Positions 9,483 to 18,533 of a DNA stretch of 64,000 nt are shown here, piece after piece. Every line of letters begins with the position of its first letter. Positions within the stretch are counted from its first letter, which is position 1. Below the pieces are notes generated by a model. The model worked only from the letters and a program-made list of their open reading frames with translations. It was not told where the DNA came from and made no database searches. A program made the translations under genes and the position numbers. This DNA is from Ornithobacterium rhinotracheale (GTDB lineage Bacteria > Bacteroidota > Bacteroidia > Flavobacteriales > Weeksellaceae), in the NCBI RefSeq assembly GCF_004088395.1, contig NZ_CP035107.1:367501-431500 (forward strand), given 5' to 3'.

Positions 9483-10507
9483 AACTTGAATTTTTTATCA
9501 AAATACTCCTCGCGATAAATTTTTAAAAATAGTAGGAAAAGGCTGATTAACAAGGGGCCAAAAACTAATCCTAAGAAACCAAATAGCGGAATCCCAACAA
9601 TGATTCCAAAAAGAGTAACCAGTGGGTGGGTTTCCGCCAAAGATTTTTGAACCACAATTCTAAAAAGATTATCGGTAGAGCCAACGATGATGATTCCATA
9701 AAGTGCCAGCCAGATTGCGCCTGCTGTATCGCCTTGGTAATACATGATTAAAACCACTGGAACTAGCCCTATGGCAGTCCCGATAAATGGGATAACAGAG
9801 CCTACAGTGGTAACGATAAACCAAAAAATAGGTGTGGGAGCGTCAAAAATCCAGAAGCCGATTAATGCCACAACTCCTTGGCAAAGTGCTACCATAGGAA
9901 TCGCAATGGCGTTTGATTTTACCATTTCTATGGATTCTTTGCTAATACGGTTGAAGTTTTTATCCCCAAGTGGCAAATAAGATTGGATTTGGTCTTTAAT
10001 CTTATCAAAATTGATGAGCATAAAGTATAATAGAAACACAAAAATACCAAACACCACAGTCATTTCTAGTGTGTTATTAGAAGCTCCTTGAACTACTTTT
10101 GTTATCAAAGGTTCGGGATTCAATTCTTTGATTCTACTAGAAATATCTATGTCTAAATATTGCTCTAGAGCTTGTAATTTGTTGAGAAAAAGTTCAGTAT
10201 AGCGATCATTATTTTGTATAATATCCTTTACACGATTGGTAAGCAAAAGAGCAACTCCTGCAATGGGCAACAATACAACGACAAAGGTGAAAAGTATTAA
10301 AATACTTGCTGCTAGCCAGCGTTTCATTCCCCAGCCCACCATTTTTCGCATCCAGCCTTTGGTGAGCACAAACATAATGATGGCTCCTAAGATTCCAGAA
10401 ATGTATGGAGCCAGTTCTCTAGAAATGAAATAGCCTAAAAATAAAATACAGGCAATGATAAATAGTTGCCTAACCATATTGTTTGAGATAGGGTGTCTTT
10501 TTAGCAT
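9473..10507 (-). CDS. AI-2E family transporter (PerM/TqsA-like permease)
   Basis: This 344-residue integral membrane protein has the family pattern: two N-terminal helices, a hydrophilic segment around 90-130, then several helices with the Gly/Pro-rich run VGSVIPFIGTAIGLVP. Members have been linked to autoinducer-2 export, sodium or proton antiport and other exports, so the substrate cannot be named. It is divergent from dnaK across a 183-base region and is the first gene of the permease-tilS-dsbD run. Confidence 0.85.
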   Translation of the reverse strand: MLKRHPISNNMVRQLFIIACILFLGYFISRELAPYISGILGAIIMFVLTKGWMRKMVGWGMKRWLAASILILFTFVVVLLPIAGVALLLTNRVKDIIQNNDRYTELFLNKLQALEQYLDIDISSRIKELNPEPLITKVVQGASNNTLEMTVVFGIFVFLLYFMLINFDKIKDQIQSYLPLGDKNFNRISKESIEMVKSNAIAIPMVALCQGVVALIGFWIFDAPTPIFWFIVTTVGSVIPFIGTAIGLVPVVLIMYYQGDTAGAIWLALYGIIIVGSTDNLFRIVVQKSLAETHPLVTLFGIIVGIPLFGFLGLVFGPLLISLFLLFLKIYREEYFDKKFKFWD

Positions 10508-10558
10508 AATAAAAATGTCATTTTTAGTAATTAGGAGCCAAAGATAAATTTAATTTAT

Positions 10559-10569
10559 GACAAAATGTC
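10559..10569. promoter_or_regulatory. Short inverted repeat upstream of dnaK (candidate operator)
   Basis: GACA-AAA-TGTC is a perfect 4+4 dyad in the divergent region between the permease gene and dnaK. A half-site-like TGTCA occurs near 10517. It is not the CIRCE element expected for HrcA. A role in heat-shock control is only a guess from position. Confidence 0.3.
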
Positions 10570-10690
10570 TTGTGTGGGCGGTAAAAATTTCAAAATAATA
10601 ATAAAAAATGGAATGGTATAGGTTTTGTCTTAGAGAAAACAAATAATTTAATCAATTAAAAAAGAAATTTAACTAAATAAAATTAAGAAT

Positions 10691-12595
10691 ATGAGTAAAA
10701 TAATAGGAATAGATTTAGGTACCACCAACTCTTGTGTGGCTGTAATGGAAGGAAACGACCCAACCGTGATTCCAAACGCTGAGGGTAAGAGAACTACCCC
10801 CTCAGTGGTAGCATTTACAGAAAATGGAGAAATTAAAGTAGGAGACCCTGCGAAAAGACAAGCAGTAACTAATCCGCATAGAACAATCTTTTCAATTAAA
10901 AGATTTATAGGAGATAAATACTCCGAGATTCAAAACGAGGTGAAGCGTGTGCCGTACGAAGTGGTGAAAGGGCCAAACGATACGCCAAGAGTGAAAATCG
11001 ATGATAGAGAGTACACTCCACAAGAAATCTCAGCTATGATTCTTCAAAAAATGAAGAAAACTGCTGAGGACTACCTAGGGCAGGAAGTTACCCGCGCGGT
11101 AATTACTGTGCCAGCTTACTTTAACGATGAGCAAAGACAAGCTACCAAAGATGCAGGCGAAATTGCAGGTTTAAAAGTGGAAAGAATCATCAACGAGCCT
11201 ACCGCTGCCGCATTAGCCTACGGATTGGATAAAAAAGATAAAGACCAAAAGGTAGCCGTGTACGACTTAGGAGGTGGAACCTTTGATATCTCAATCTTAG
11301 AATTAGGCGATGGCGTGTTTGAAGTGCTATCAACCAACGGAGATACCCACTTAGGAGGTGATGACTTTGATGATAAAATCATAGATTGGCTAGTAGATGA
11401 GTTTAAGAAAGATGAAGATTTTGATTTAAGACAAGACCCAATGGCACTTCAAAGATTGAAAGAAGCTGCCGAGAAGGCTAAAATCGAATTGTCATCATCT
11501 ACACAAACAGAAATCAATTTACCATACATCACTGCTACTCCATCAGGGCCAAAACACTTGGTGAAAACTTTATCAAGAGCAAGATTTGAGGATATGACAG
11601 CTGATTTGGTGAAAAGGTCTATGGAGCCTTGTAAAAAAGCATTACAAGATGCGGGACTTTCAGCTTCTGATATCGACGAAGTAATCTTGGTAGGTGGTTC
11701 TACAAGAATCCCTAAAATTCAAGAAGAAGTAGAAAAATTCTTCGGTAAAAAACCGTCAAAAGGTGTAAACCCAGACGAGGTAGTAGCTATCGGTGCTGCC
11801 ATCCAAGGAGGAGTACTTACAGGAGATGTAAAAGATGTATTATTGCTCGATGTAACACCACTTTCACTCGGTATTGAAACTATGGGAGGAGTGTTTACAA
11901 AACTTATCGAAGCCAACACTACAATCCCAACTAAAAAATCTGAAGTTTTCTCTACCGCAGCAGACAACCAGCCAGCCGTAACCATTAGAGTGGGGCAAGG
12001 AGAGCGCGCAATGTTCGCCGATAATAAGGAAATCGGAAGATTCGACCTAGTAGATATCCCACCAGCACCAAGAGGAGTTCCTCAGATCGAAGTAACTTTC
12101 GATATTGATGCTAATGGTATTATGAAAGTTTCTGCAAAAGATAAAGGAACTGGAAAAGAGCAATCAATTAAAATTGAATCTTCCTCAGGATTGTCCGAAG
12201 CCGATATTGAAAGAATGAAAAAAGAAGCAGAAGAAAATGCGGCAAAAGACAAAGAGGCGAAAGAAAAAATAGATAAATTAAACGCTGCCGACCAAATGAT
12301 TTTCCAAACCGAAAAACAATTAAAAGAATACGGCGAGAAAATCAGCGCAGATAAAAAACAGCCAATCGAAGATGCTTTGGCAGAGCTTAAAAAAGCACAC
12401 GAAGCGCAAGACATTGCACAAGTAGATGCCGCCATGGAGAAAATAAACAACGCGTGGAATGCCGCATCGCAAGAGCTATATGCCGCGATGAACGAAAACG
12501 GAGGTGCACAAGCATCACCAGAAGCAGGTGCAGAGAATGCCCAAAGTACTGGCGCAGACGATGTGGAAGATGTAGACTTCGAAGAAGTGAAGTAA
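10691..12595 (+). CDS. dnaK: Chaperone protein DnaK (Hsp70)
   Basis: Full-length Hsp70 of 634 residues. The nucleotide-binding domain begins with GIDLGTTNS and contains the DLGGGTFD phosphate loop; the substrate-binding domain and helical lid follow, and the tail ends in an acidic stretch ([12 protein letters not shown]). It folds and protects proteins in an ATP-driven cycle with DnaJ and GrpE, neither of which is next to it here. It appears to be a single-gene unit, with its own upstream region and a strong terminator just after it. Confidence 0.98.
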   Translation: MSKIIGIDLGTTNSCVAVMEGNDPTVIPNAEGKRTTPSVVAFTENGEIKVGDPAKRQAVTNPHRTIFSIKRFIGDKYSEIQNEVKRVPYEVVKGPNDTPRVKIDDREYTPQEISAMILQKMKKTAEDYLGQEVTRAVITVPAYFNDEQRQATKDAGEIAGLKVERIINEPTAAALAYGLDKKDKDQKVAVYDLGGGTFDISILELGDGVFEVLSTNGDTHLGGDDFDDKIIDWLVDEFKKDEDFDLRQDPMALQRLKEAAEKAKIELSSSTQTEINLPYITATPSGPKHLVKTLSRARFEDMTADLVKRSMEPCKKALQDAGLSASDIDEVILVGGSTRIPKIQEEVEKFFGKKPSKGVNPDEVVAIGAAIQGGVLTGDVKDVLLLDVTPLSLGIETMGGVFTKLIEANTTIPTKKSEVFSTAADNQPAVTIRVGQGERAMFADNKEIGRFDLVDIPPAPRGVPQIEVTFDIDANGIMKVSAKDKGTGKEQSIKIESSSGLSEADIERMKKEAEENAAKDKEAKEKIDKLNAADQMIFQTEKQLKEYGEKISADKKQPIEDALAELKKAHEAQDIAQVDAAMEKINNAWNAASQELYAAMNENGGAQASPEAGAENAQSTGADDVEDVDFEEVK

Positions 12596-12620
12596 CTTAA
12601 AACTAAATTTTTATAAAGTG

Positions 12621-12653
12621 AAAATCGCAGAGATTTTACTCTGCGATTTTTTT
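12621..12653 (+). terminator. Intrinsic terminator after dnaK
   Basis: A 12-base perfect stem (AAAATCGCAGAG at 12621-12632 with CTCTGCGATTTT at 12639-12650) with a 6-base loop and a T-run follows the dnaK stop by 25 bases. Confidence 0.92.
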
Positions 12654-12713
12654 ATTTAAAAGATTAAAAATAAAAAAAATACAGAGTAAGAATTTGGTTT
12701 TGCCCTTAATAAA

Positions 12714-12745
12714 TTTGCGATTTACTCAAAACTTTTGTAAGTTTG
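12714..12745 (+). promoter_or_regulatory. Bacteroidetes-type promoter before the Cys-rich protein gene
   Basis: A -33-like TTTG (12714-12717) is followed after 20 bases by a -7 element TAAGTTTG (12738-12745), matching the TAnnTTTG consensus. The ATG at 12753 lies only 7 bases further on, so the mRNA would have almost no leader. Confidence 0.6.
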
Positions 12746-12752
12746 CAGTCTT

Positions 12753-13133
12753 ATGCAAAGATTTTTGGCGTTATTATTTTCACTTTTAATCATTTTTGCA
12801 CCAATGGAAGCGGGGCAGGCAGGGGGCGTATTGCCCAGCCACAACACGAGTGAGCAGGCAGAGTGCTGCGCTGAAAATCAATATAAAACACAAAAAACAG
12901 AGGACGCAGAAAATAAAAAATGTTGCGATTCCAGCGATAAAAAATGTGATGATGGCTGTGGGAAAAAACTTTGCACAAGTCATTCGCTTACGATTTCGTT
13001 TAGAAAACCAGAATTTAATTTCAAAGGATTTTCACCCAAAAACCGAGAGGGAGAAACTAAGAACTTCAATTATCAAGAATTGAGCGTGCAGCAACTTTGT
13101 TACGCCATTTGGCAGCCGCCTAAAATTAAATAA
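12753..13133 (+). CDS. Small Cys-rich secreted protein upstream of a metal-linked TonB receptor
   Basis: I do not recognise a named family. The 126 residues begin with a hydrophobic signal-like segment (1-20). A hydrophilic centre follows with clustered cysteines (ECC, KCC, KKCDDGCGKKLC), then a tail ending in IWQPPKIK. Clustered cysteines in an exported protein suggest metal or thiol chemistry. The next gene, 111 bases on in the same direction, is a TonB receptor with a heavy-metal-associated domain, which supports a shared role in copper or other soft-metal handling. That role is inference. The 111-base gap holds an imperfect hairpin (AATCCCAAGC / GGCTTAGGGA) near 13154-13180. Confidence 0.7.
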   Translation: MQRFLALLFSLLIIFAPMEAGQAGGVLPSHNTSEQAECCAENQYKTQKTEDAENKKCCDSSDKKCDDGCGKKLCTSHSLTISFRKPEFNFKGFSPKNREGETKNFNYQELSVQQLCYAIWQPPKIK

Positions 13134-13244
13134 ATCATTGATTGAATACCCTTAATCCCAAGCTAAAAGGCTTAGGGATATTCGCTGAGCTCCTTATTTA
13201 GGGGAGTGAGCAAATGCATTTATTTAATTTAAAAAGTCAAAAGA

Positions 13245-15593
13245 ATGAAACACATAATTTCGATGCTTGTATGCTTATTTATGTTAGGTGTGCAGGCACA
13301 AAACAATACATTTATTACCCAAGAGGTGAAGGTGCGCGGAAATTGCGGACAATGTAAAACAAGAATAGAAAAGGCCGTTAATCAAAAAGAGGTGTCATAT
13401 GGCACTTGGGACATACAGTCAAAAATATTGACTTTGCACTTTAATCCCGAAAAAACAAGCCTGCAAGAGGTGATGCAAAAAGTAGCAGATGTGGGGCACG
13501 ATAATGAATACTTTAAATCAAAGGACACCGCGTATGACAATATCACGCCCTGCTGCAAATATGATAGAGAAATCCCGTGGGAGAAGATAGCAGAAGCCAC
13601 CACGGCGCACCACGGTGAGCACCCACAAGAGATGCTCTTTAAATATGAAAAAGAGGATTCGCAAAAGATTACACTACAATCCGTTACGGCAAGCGGCAAC
13701 ACTGCTGCCACCAAGATTGATAAGAATGCTGCGGGGCTTAGCTTTAATATTTCAAGCAAGGAGCTGCTAAAAGCCGCGTGCTGTAATCTCTCTGAAAGCT
13801 TTGAAACCAATGCCACCGTAGATGTTGCCTACCCTGATGCCGTAACGGGTGCCAAGCAAATAAAAATGCTCGGGCTAGACCAAAAGTACACCCTCCTAAG
13901 CTCGGAATTAATTCCAGATTTGCGTGGGCTCTCGGGGGCTTATGGATTAAACTTTATCCCAGGGCGCTGGATTCAAGGCATTCAGCTCACTAAGGGGGGC
14001 AGCTCCGTAGTACACGGCTATGAGTCCATCACGGGGCAGATTAACACCGAGTGGTACAAGGGAATGAAAAAGCAGAATAACCTAAACTTTTATGCCAATT
14101 TAATGGGGCGTGTGGAGGGCAATGCAGTACTCTCTGCGCCACTTGGTGAGCATTGGGGGCAAGCCATTTTGCTCCACGCCAGTGCCGTAGTGAGTGCGCA
14201 AGATGATAACAAAGATACCTTTATCGATACGCCACTGGGCAAGCAGCTCAATATGGCATATTTGCTACATTACGATGATTTGGCAAATAGTGGCTGGGGC
14301 AATAATTTAGGCATCAATTTGGTGTCGCTCAACAATTCGGGCGGACAAATGGCGGGTGCCGTTCCCAATCCTTATAAGGCAAATACCGAGATTACTAACT
14401 TTAAAGTATGGGACAAGCTCGGCTACCTCTTTCCCAAAAATCCATACAAAAGTCTCGGGCTGATGCAGAAGTTCAGCTATTATGAGCAGAAAAGCATATG
14501 GGGCGCAAATGATTACAGCGGTGTTGAAAAATCCTACTATGCCAATTTAATCTACGAAAGTCCGCTAAGTCGTTCGCGCGTGCATACCTACAAAACAGGC
14601 GCCAGCTTCCTGTATGATGCCTTTGATGAAACCTATCAAGGCACCCACTATCAGCGCACCGAATCAGCCCCAGGAGTCTTTGCCGAATATAGCTACAATG
14701 CCGCAAAGTGGACCGTAGTAGCAGGCGCAAGGCTAGACTTCCACAATCTAGCAGGCACCCAATTTTCGCCAAGAATCAATGCTAAATTTCAGCCCTTGCA
14801 GCATACCACGCTCAGAGCTTCGGCGGGGCGCGGATTCAGGACTGCCAATATTTTTGCCGAAAACCTTAAATACTTAATCTCTAATAGAACCCTCCGTATT
14901 TTAGACCAAGCAGGCGATATCTATGGGCTTTCGCCCGAGGAGGCTTGGAATTATGGCGTGAGCATTCAGCAAGAGTTTAGGCTATTTAATCAAAAGAACA
15001 GCCTATTGCTAGATTTCTTTGCCACTAATTTCCAAAACCAAATTATACCAGATTTAGATGCCTCCACCCACCAAATTAATTTTTATAACATTGCAAAATC
15101 CAGCGCCCAAGCTTGGCAAATTCAGTGGGACTCGCACTTGGCGCGTGGCCTAGATTTGCGCGTGGCCTATAAGCATTACAACACTAAGGCGCAGTATCAA
15201 TCTGGCGAAAAAAGCCTAATCTTTACCCCAAAAGAGCGAGCCTTTGCGAATATATCATACGAGCAAAAACTCCGCGAGGGCAGAGACCGATGGAGCGCCG
15301 ATGCCACTCTGCAATGGGTGGGGAGGCAGCGCCTGCCTAATAGCGCCGAAAACCCCGAGCCGTACCGCTGGGAGCAATACAGCCCGAGCTATTTTCTGCT
15401 CAATGCGCAAGTGGCCTATGATTTTGGCAAGGCGGCACGCGTGTACTTAGGTGGCGAAAATTTACTGAACTACACACAAAGTCAGCCCATCATAGCACAA
15501 GAAGCCCCGTTTGGAGAATTCTTTGATGCAGGAATGATTTATGCCCCCATCACTAAGGCAAATTTTTACATAGGCTTAGATTTCAATTTTTAA
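13245..15593 (+). CDS. TonB-dependent receptor with N-terminal heavy-metal-associated (HMA-like) domain
   Basis: The 782-residue protein has a signal peptide (about 1-18) followed by a domain of about 70 residues resembling HMA/MerP, with metal-site motif GNCGQC. A Cys-pair region (PCC) and a linker come next. Then come the plug, with ..RWIQGIQLTKGGSSVVHGYESITG, and a long beta-barrel ending in LDFNF, a typical terminal aromatic residue. TonB receptors import substrates across the outer membrane; the HMA domain takes the place usually held by a carboxypeptidase-regulatory-like domain and points to a metal such as copper. Codons look richer in G and C than in neighbouring genes, a possible sign of transfer. 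The substrate is not proven. Confidence 0.88.
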   Translation: MKHIISMLVCLFMLGVQAQNNTFITQEVKVRGNCGQCKTRIEKAVNQKEVSYGTWDIQSKILTLHFNPEKTSLQEVMQKVADVGHDNEYFKSKDTAYDNITPCCKYDREIPWEKIAEATTAHHGEHPQEMLFKYEKEDSQKITLQSVTASGNTAATKIDKNAAGLSFNISSKELLKAACCNLSESFETNATVDVAYPDAVTGAKQIKMLGLDQKYTLLSSELIPDLRGLSGAYGLNFIPGRWIQGIQLTKGGSSVVHGYESITGQINTEWYKGMKKQNNLNFYANLMGRVEGNAVLSAPLGEHWGQAILLHASAVVSAQDDNKDTFIDTPLGKQLNMAYLLHYDDLANSGWGNNLGINLVSLNNSGGQMAGAVPNPYKANTEITNFKVWDKLGYLFPKNPYKSLGLMQKFSYYEQKSIWGANDYSGVEKSYYANLIYESPLSRSRVHTYKTGASFLYDAFDETYQGTHYQRTESAPGVFAEYSYNAAKWTVVAGARLDFHNLAGTQFSPRINAKFQPLQHTTLRASAGRGFRTANIFAENLKYLISNRTLRILDQAGDIYGLSPEEAWNYGVSIQQEFRLFNQKNSLLLDFFATNFQNQIIPDLDASTHQINFYNIAKSSAQAWQIQWDSHLARGLDLRVAYKHYNTKAQYQSGEKSLIFTPKERAFANISYEQKLREGRDRWSADATLQWVGRQRLPNSAENPEPYRWEQYSPSYFLLNAQVAYDFGKAARVYLGGENLLNYTQSQPIIAQEAPFGEFFDAGMIYAPITKANFYIGLDFNF

Positions 15594-15606
15594 GGTCAAA
15601 GAGAAG

Positions 15607-15633
15607 CCCCCGCGCGCCGCAGGCGCGCGGGGG
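15607..15633 (+). terminator. GC-rich hairpin after the TonB receptor gene
   Basis: A perfect 12-base stem (CCCCCGCGCGCC at 15607-15618 with GGCGCGCGGGGG at 15622-15633) with a GCA loop starts 13 bases after the stop. The following T-tract is weak (TATTTATT). It probably acts as a terminator and resembles the second hairpin at 16250-16288. Confidence 0.7.
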
Positions 15634-15701
15634 TATTTATTAGTCTCCAATGGAAAGACTAAGCACTCACCCTGCCCAAGACTACCAAGGAAAACACCCT
15701 A

Positions 15702-16114
15702 CCTAGTACGAGGAACGCACTCTACCTAGTACGAGGAATGCGCCCTACCTAGCACGAGGAACGCGCCCTACCTAGTACGAGGAATGCGCCCTACCTAGTC
15801 GAGGAATGCGCCCTACCTAGCACGAGGAATGCGCCCTACCTAGTACGAGTGTGTTGCTCCGCCTAGTACGAGTGTGTTGCTCCGCCTAGTACGAGTGCGT
15901 CGCTCCGCCTAGTACGAGGAACGCGCCCTACCTAGTACGAGGAATGCGCCTTACCTAGTACGAGTGTGTTGCCCCGCCTAGTACGAGTGTGTTGCTCCGC
16001 CTAGTACGAGTGTGTTGCCCCGCCTAGTACGAGTGTGTTGCTCCGCCTAGTACGAGTGTGTTGATCCGCCTAGTACGAGTGTGTTGCCCCGCCTAGTACG
16101 AGGAATGCACTCTA
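15702..16114. repeat. Minisatellite: 18 tandem units of 23 bp (two unit types)
   Basis: Eighteen consecutive units run without gaps; all are 23 bases except unit 5 (15794-15815), which is 22. Each begins with the near-constant core CCTAGTACGAG (CAC in units 3 and 6). The second half comes in two types: A (like GAATGCGCCCTA) and B (like TGTGTTGCTCCG). The order is A6-B3-A2-B6-A1. The first and last units share the variant ending GCACTCTA. A degenerate extra unit precedes the array near 15681-15701 and a partial CTAGTA follows it. The core contains TAG on both strands and 23 is not a multiple of 3, so all six frames are closed every 69 bases; it is not coding. It fills a 724-base gap between convergent genes. 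Confidence 0.95.
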
Positions 16115-16249
16115 CTAGTAAAGCAATTACATTTATACCTTTATTATATATATAAAAGAGGAGGGGCAAGGGTTTAAACCTTGTAGTAATATTCAGCTTA
16201 TTTTTGCTTACTTGGAGAAAATACTACCTTGGCACATAGATAGGGTGAA
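16115..16249. other. Non-coding spacer between the minisatellite and the galT terminator
   Basis: A short, mostly AT-rich stretch follows the array, with a partial core (CTAGTA) at its left end. I see no gene, promoter or RNA structure in it. Confidence 0.5.
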
Positions 16250-16288
16250 AAATAACGGGGCGCGCCTTGCAGGCGCGCCCCGTTATTT
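16250..16288. terminator. Long GC-rich bidirectional terminator downstream of galT
   Basis: A perfect 17-base stem (AAATAACGGGGCGCGCC at 16250-16266 with its complement at 16272-16288) has a TTGCA loop. Read on the minus strand it ends in TTATTTTTC about 30 bases after the galT stop, so it should stop galM-galT transcription. It faces the similar hairpin at 15607-15633 across the minisatellite. Confidence 0.88.
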
Positions 16289-16317
16289 ATATAGAAACTT
16301 TAAAGAGATGGAGCGTT

Positions 16318-17370
16318 TTAAGCGTTTTGCTTATAGTGCGTTTTAGGCAAGGCTCTCAATCGCTCTGCGGCTTGCTCTGCGGTGAGGTCGCGCTGAGATT
16401 CTGCCATCATTTCGTAGCCCACCATAAATTTTTTTACGCTAGCAGAGCGAAGTAGTGGAGGGTAAAAACTCATGTGCATATGCCAATGTGGATGCTCCTT
16501 TCCGTCGGTAGGTGCTTGATGGATTCCCGCAGAATATGGGAACGAAGTTTCAAAAAGATTATCGTACATCACGGTGAGTGCTTTCAGAATTTCGGCATAA
16601 TCTTTAATTTCTTGATTCGTTAAGTCTGAAATATTTTGCACTGCTCTTTTCGGGATAATCATCGCCTCATATGGCCAAATTGCCCAATACGGAATTAGGG
16701 CAACGAAAGTTTCGTTCTCGGCTAAAATGCGTTCTTCTTTTCGTTCAAGCTCTTGCGCTACATAATCTTCAAGCAGCGTTTTGCCATGCTCATCAAAATA
16801 TTTTTTTTGATTTTTGTCTAATTTTTCCACCTTGGTAGGCAAATGCTGTTGAGCCCAGATTTGTCCGTGTGGGTGCGGGTTGCTACATCCCATGGTAGCA
16901 CCTTTGTTTTCAAAGATTTGAACATAATTAATGAAATCTTTGCTACCCAAATCTTTAAATTCTCGAATCCAAGTTTTGATGACTTTTTCTATATCCGAAA
17001 GTTCAAGCTCTGGCAAGGTTAAATCATGGCGTGGCGAGAAACAAACCACGCGTGCCGTTCCAGACTCTGGCACCGAGGTGAAAAACGGATTGCTATTATC
17101 TGGTGCTTCGACAACTTCTGGCTTTAGTGCTGCAAAATCATTGTTAAAGACAAAAGGCTCTGTATATTTGGGGTTGATATCGCCACTCACACGCGTATTG
17201 CCAGGGCAGAGATAGCAGTCTTCTACATACTGAGGTTTTTGTTCCGTATTTGGTTTTTCTTGTTGCCCTTGCCAAGGTCTTTTGGCGCGGTGCGGAGAAA
17301 CCAAAACCCACTCATCTAGCAGCGGATTGTATCTGCGATGAGGATGCTCGGTAGGATCAAACTTTGTCAT
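16318..17370 (-). CDS. galT: Galactose-1-phosphate uridylyltransferase
   Basis: A 350-residue GalT of normal length. The zinc-site Cys pair CYLC is at 52-55, PRHD supplies His115, and the active-site HPHGQ is at 166-170, with His168 as the nucleophile that carries UMP. It exchanges UMP between UDP-glucose and galactose-1-phosphate in the Leloir pathway. It lies 19 bases after galM and probably forms an operon with it. No galK is visible in the window, and galE sits far away at 45945-46958. Confidence 0.96.
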   Translation of the reverse strand: MTKFDPTEHPHRRYNPLLDEWVLVSPHRAKRPWQGQQEKPNTEQKPQYVEDCYLCPGNTRVSGDINPKYTEPFVFNNDFAALKPEVVEAPDNSNPFFTSVPESGTARVVCFSPRHDLTLPELELSDIEKVIKTWIREFKDLGSKDFINYVQIFENKGATMGCSNPHPHGQIWAQQHLPTKVEKLDKNQKKYFDEHGKTLLEDYVAQELERKEERILAENETFVALIPYWAIWPYEAMIIPKRAVQNISDLTNQEIKDYAEILKALTVMYDNLFETSFPYSAGIHQAPTDGKEHPHWHMHMSFYPPLLRSASVKKFMVGYEMMAESQRDLTAEQAAERLRALPKTHYKQNA

Positions 17371-17389
17371 CTTTTAGTAGTTTTTGTTG

Positions 17390-18406
17390 CTAAAAGTCGA
17401 ACTTAAATTTAGTCGTATGTTCATACTTCTCGCCAGCTTTTAAAGTCGTTGGCTCAAAGTTTTTGTGGTTAAGCGAATCGGCAAAACCTTGTGTTTCGAT
17501 GGCAATCCCTGCGTTTTTTCCACTTTTTTTCACGCTTTCATTTTTGAAAGGTAAAATGTAATATCCTGCGTATAGATGAACCACTGGGTGTGTAGTTTTT
17601 ACTTGTACCCCAATTGAGCCATCTTCGTTTTTAAGCTCTGCTGCCACTTCATCGCTACCCACTTTTCGGATAAATGAATTGTCAAGATTTTCAAAAACTT
17701 TTTTGCCTTCTCTCAAGTCAAAATCAGTCCCGTCTACAGGGAGAATTTCACCTGTCGGGATACAATCCACGATAGGCACATACTTGTCAGACGGTACTTG
17801 TGCGTGGTGGTTGAGTACGGTTTCACCTTGATTTAGAGATAAATTGAAATAAGTATGATTAGTTAAATTACAAATGGTAGTCTTATCTGATTTTGCTTTG
17901 TAGTTAATGCTTAATTCATTTTCATTATTGAGCGTGTAAGTTACTTCTGTATCTAGGTTTCCAGGGAATCCCTCATCGCCGTCTGGGGAATGCAGCGTTA
18001 AAACAATTCCGCAATTATCTGCATTTTCAAAAGTATCTTTCACTGTCCAGTGCTTACTGTCAAAACCTTGAACACCGCCGTGAAGTTGGTTTCCGTTATT
18101 GTTTACGCTAAGTTGTAAATCCTTATCTTCGAGCACAAAATGCCCTTTGCAAATTCTGCCTGCGTGGCGACCGATTAGTGCACCGAAATAGGGGTAATCT
18201 TCACGATATTCATCGCTCAAATAGTCTTCGACTTTGTCAAAGCCTAAAACGCATTCTACCATTTTCCCGCTCACGGGAACTTTGATGGATTGAATGATCC
18301 CGCCAAAGCTAAGAATCGTAACTTGCATTTGGTTGTCGTTTTCAAGCAGGTAGCTAGTAACTTCTTGATTGTTTACTTTTCCTGCGATATTTTTGGTTAT
18401 TTTCAT
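17390..18406 (-). CDS. galM: Aldose 1-epimerase (galactose mutarotase)
   Basis: A 338-residue GalM-type protein without a signal peptide, so cytoplasmic. It has the NNGNQLHGG segment, the catalytic-His region TNHTYFNL, and the Glu of AIETQGFADS near the C-terminus. It interconverts the alpha and beta anomers of galactose or glucose, feeding the Leloir pathway. It is the first gene of a probable galM-galT unit on the minus strand. Confidence 0.94.
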   Translation of the reverse strand: MKITKNIAGKVNNQEVTSYLLENDNQMQVTILSFGGIIQSIKVPVSGKMVECVLGFDKVEDYLSDEYREDYPYFGALIGRHAGRICKGHFVLEDKDLQLSVNNNGNQLHGGVQGFDSKHWTVKDTFENADNCGIVLTLHSPDGDEGFPGNLDTEVTYTLNNENELSINYKAKSDKTTICNLTNHTYFNLSLNQGETVLNHHAQVPSDKYVPIVDCIPTGEILPVDGTDFDLREGKKVFENLDNSFIRKVGSDEVAAELKNEDGSIGVQVKTTHPVVHLYAGYYILPFKNESVKKSGKNAGIAIETQGFADSLNHKNFEPTTLKAGEKYEHTTKFKFDF

Positions 18407-18480
18407 AGTTAAAAATTTATCTTAGCTAAATTAAGGTTTTTTTCGGAATTTATGGAATAAAAGTCCTATGATTTTAATCA

Positions 18481-18512
18481 AAAAAGCCACATCTTATGAT
18501 GTGGCTTTTGTT
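18481..18512. terminator. Intrinsic terminator after the CsbD-like gene
   Basis: A 12-base stem (AAAAGCCACATC at 18482-18493 with GATGTGGCTTTT at 18498-18509) and a TTAT loop lie 24 bases beyond the stop of the minus-strand CsbD-like gene. On the minus strand a T-run follows. Confidence 0.85.
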
Positions 18513-18533
18513 ATGAATTTGAAATCTTAGCGA

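Noticed and set aside
12082-12450. 122-residue minus-strand frame inside dnaK
   Set aside because: Antisense shadow of the helical lid region; Ser/Phe/Ala-rich composition is typical of such shadows.
12796-13083. Alternative 95-residue frame overlapping the Cys-rich protein gene
   Set aside because: The frame at 12753-13133 has a signal peptide, ordered Cys pairs and a promoter; the alternative is Lys-rich low complexity with no such support.
15702-16114. Possible CRISPR array
   Set aside because: The units are contiguous 23-bp copies with only two kinds of second half; there are no unique spacers of CRISPR length and no cas genes nearby.
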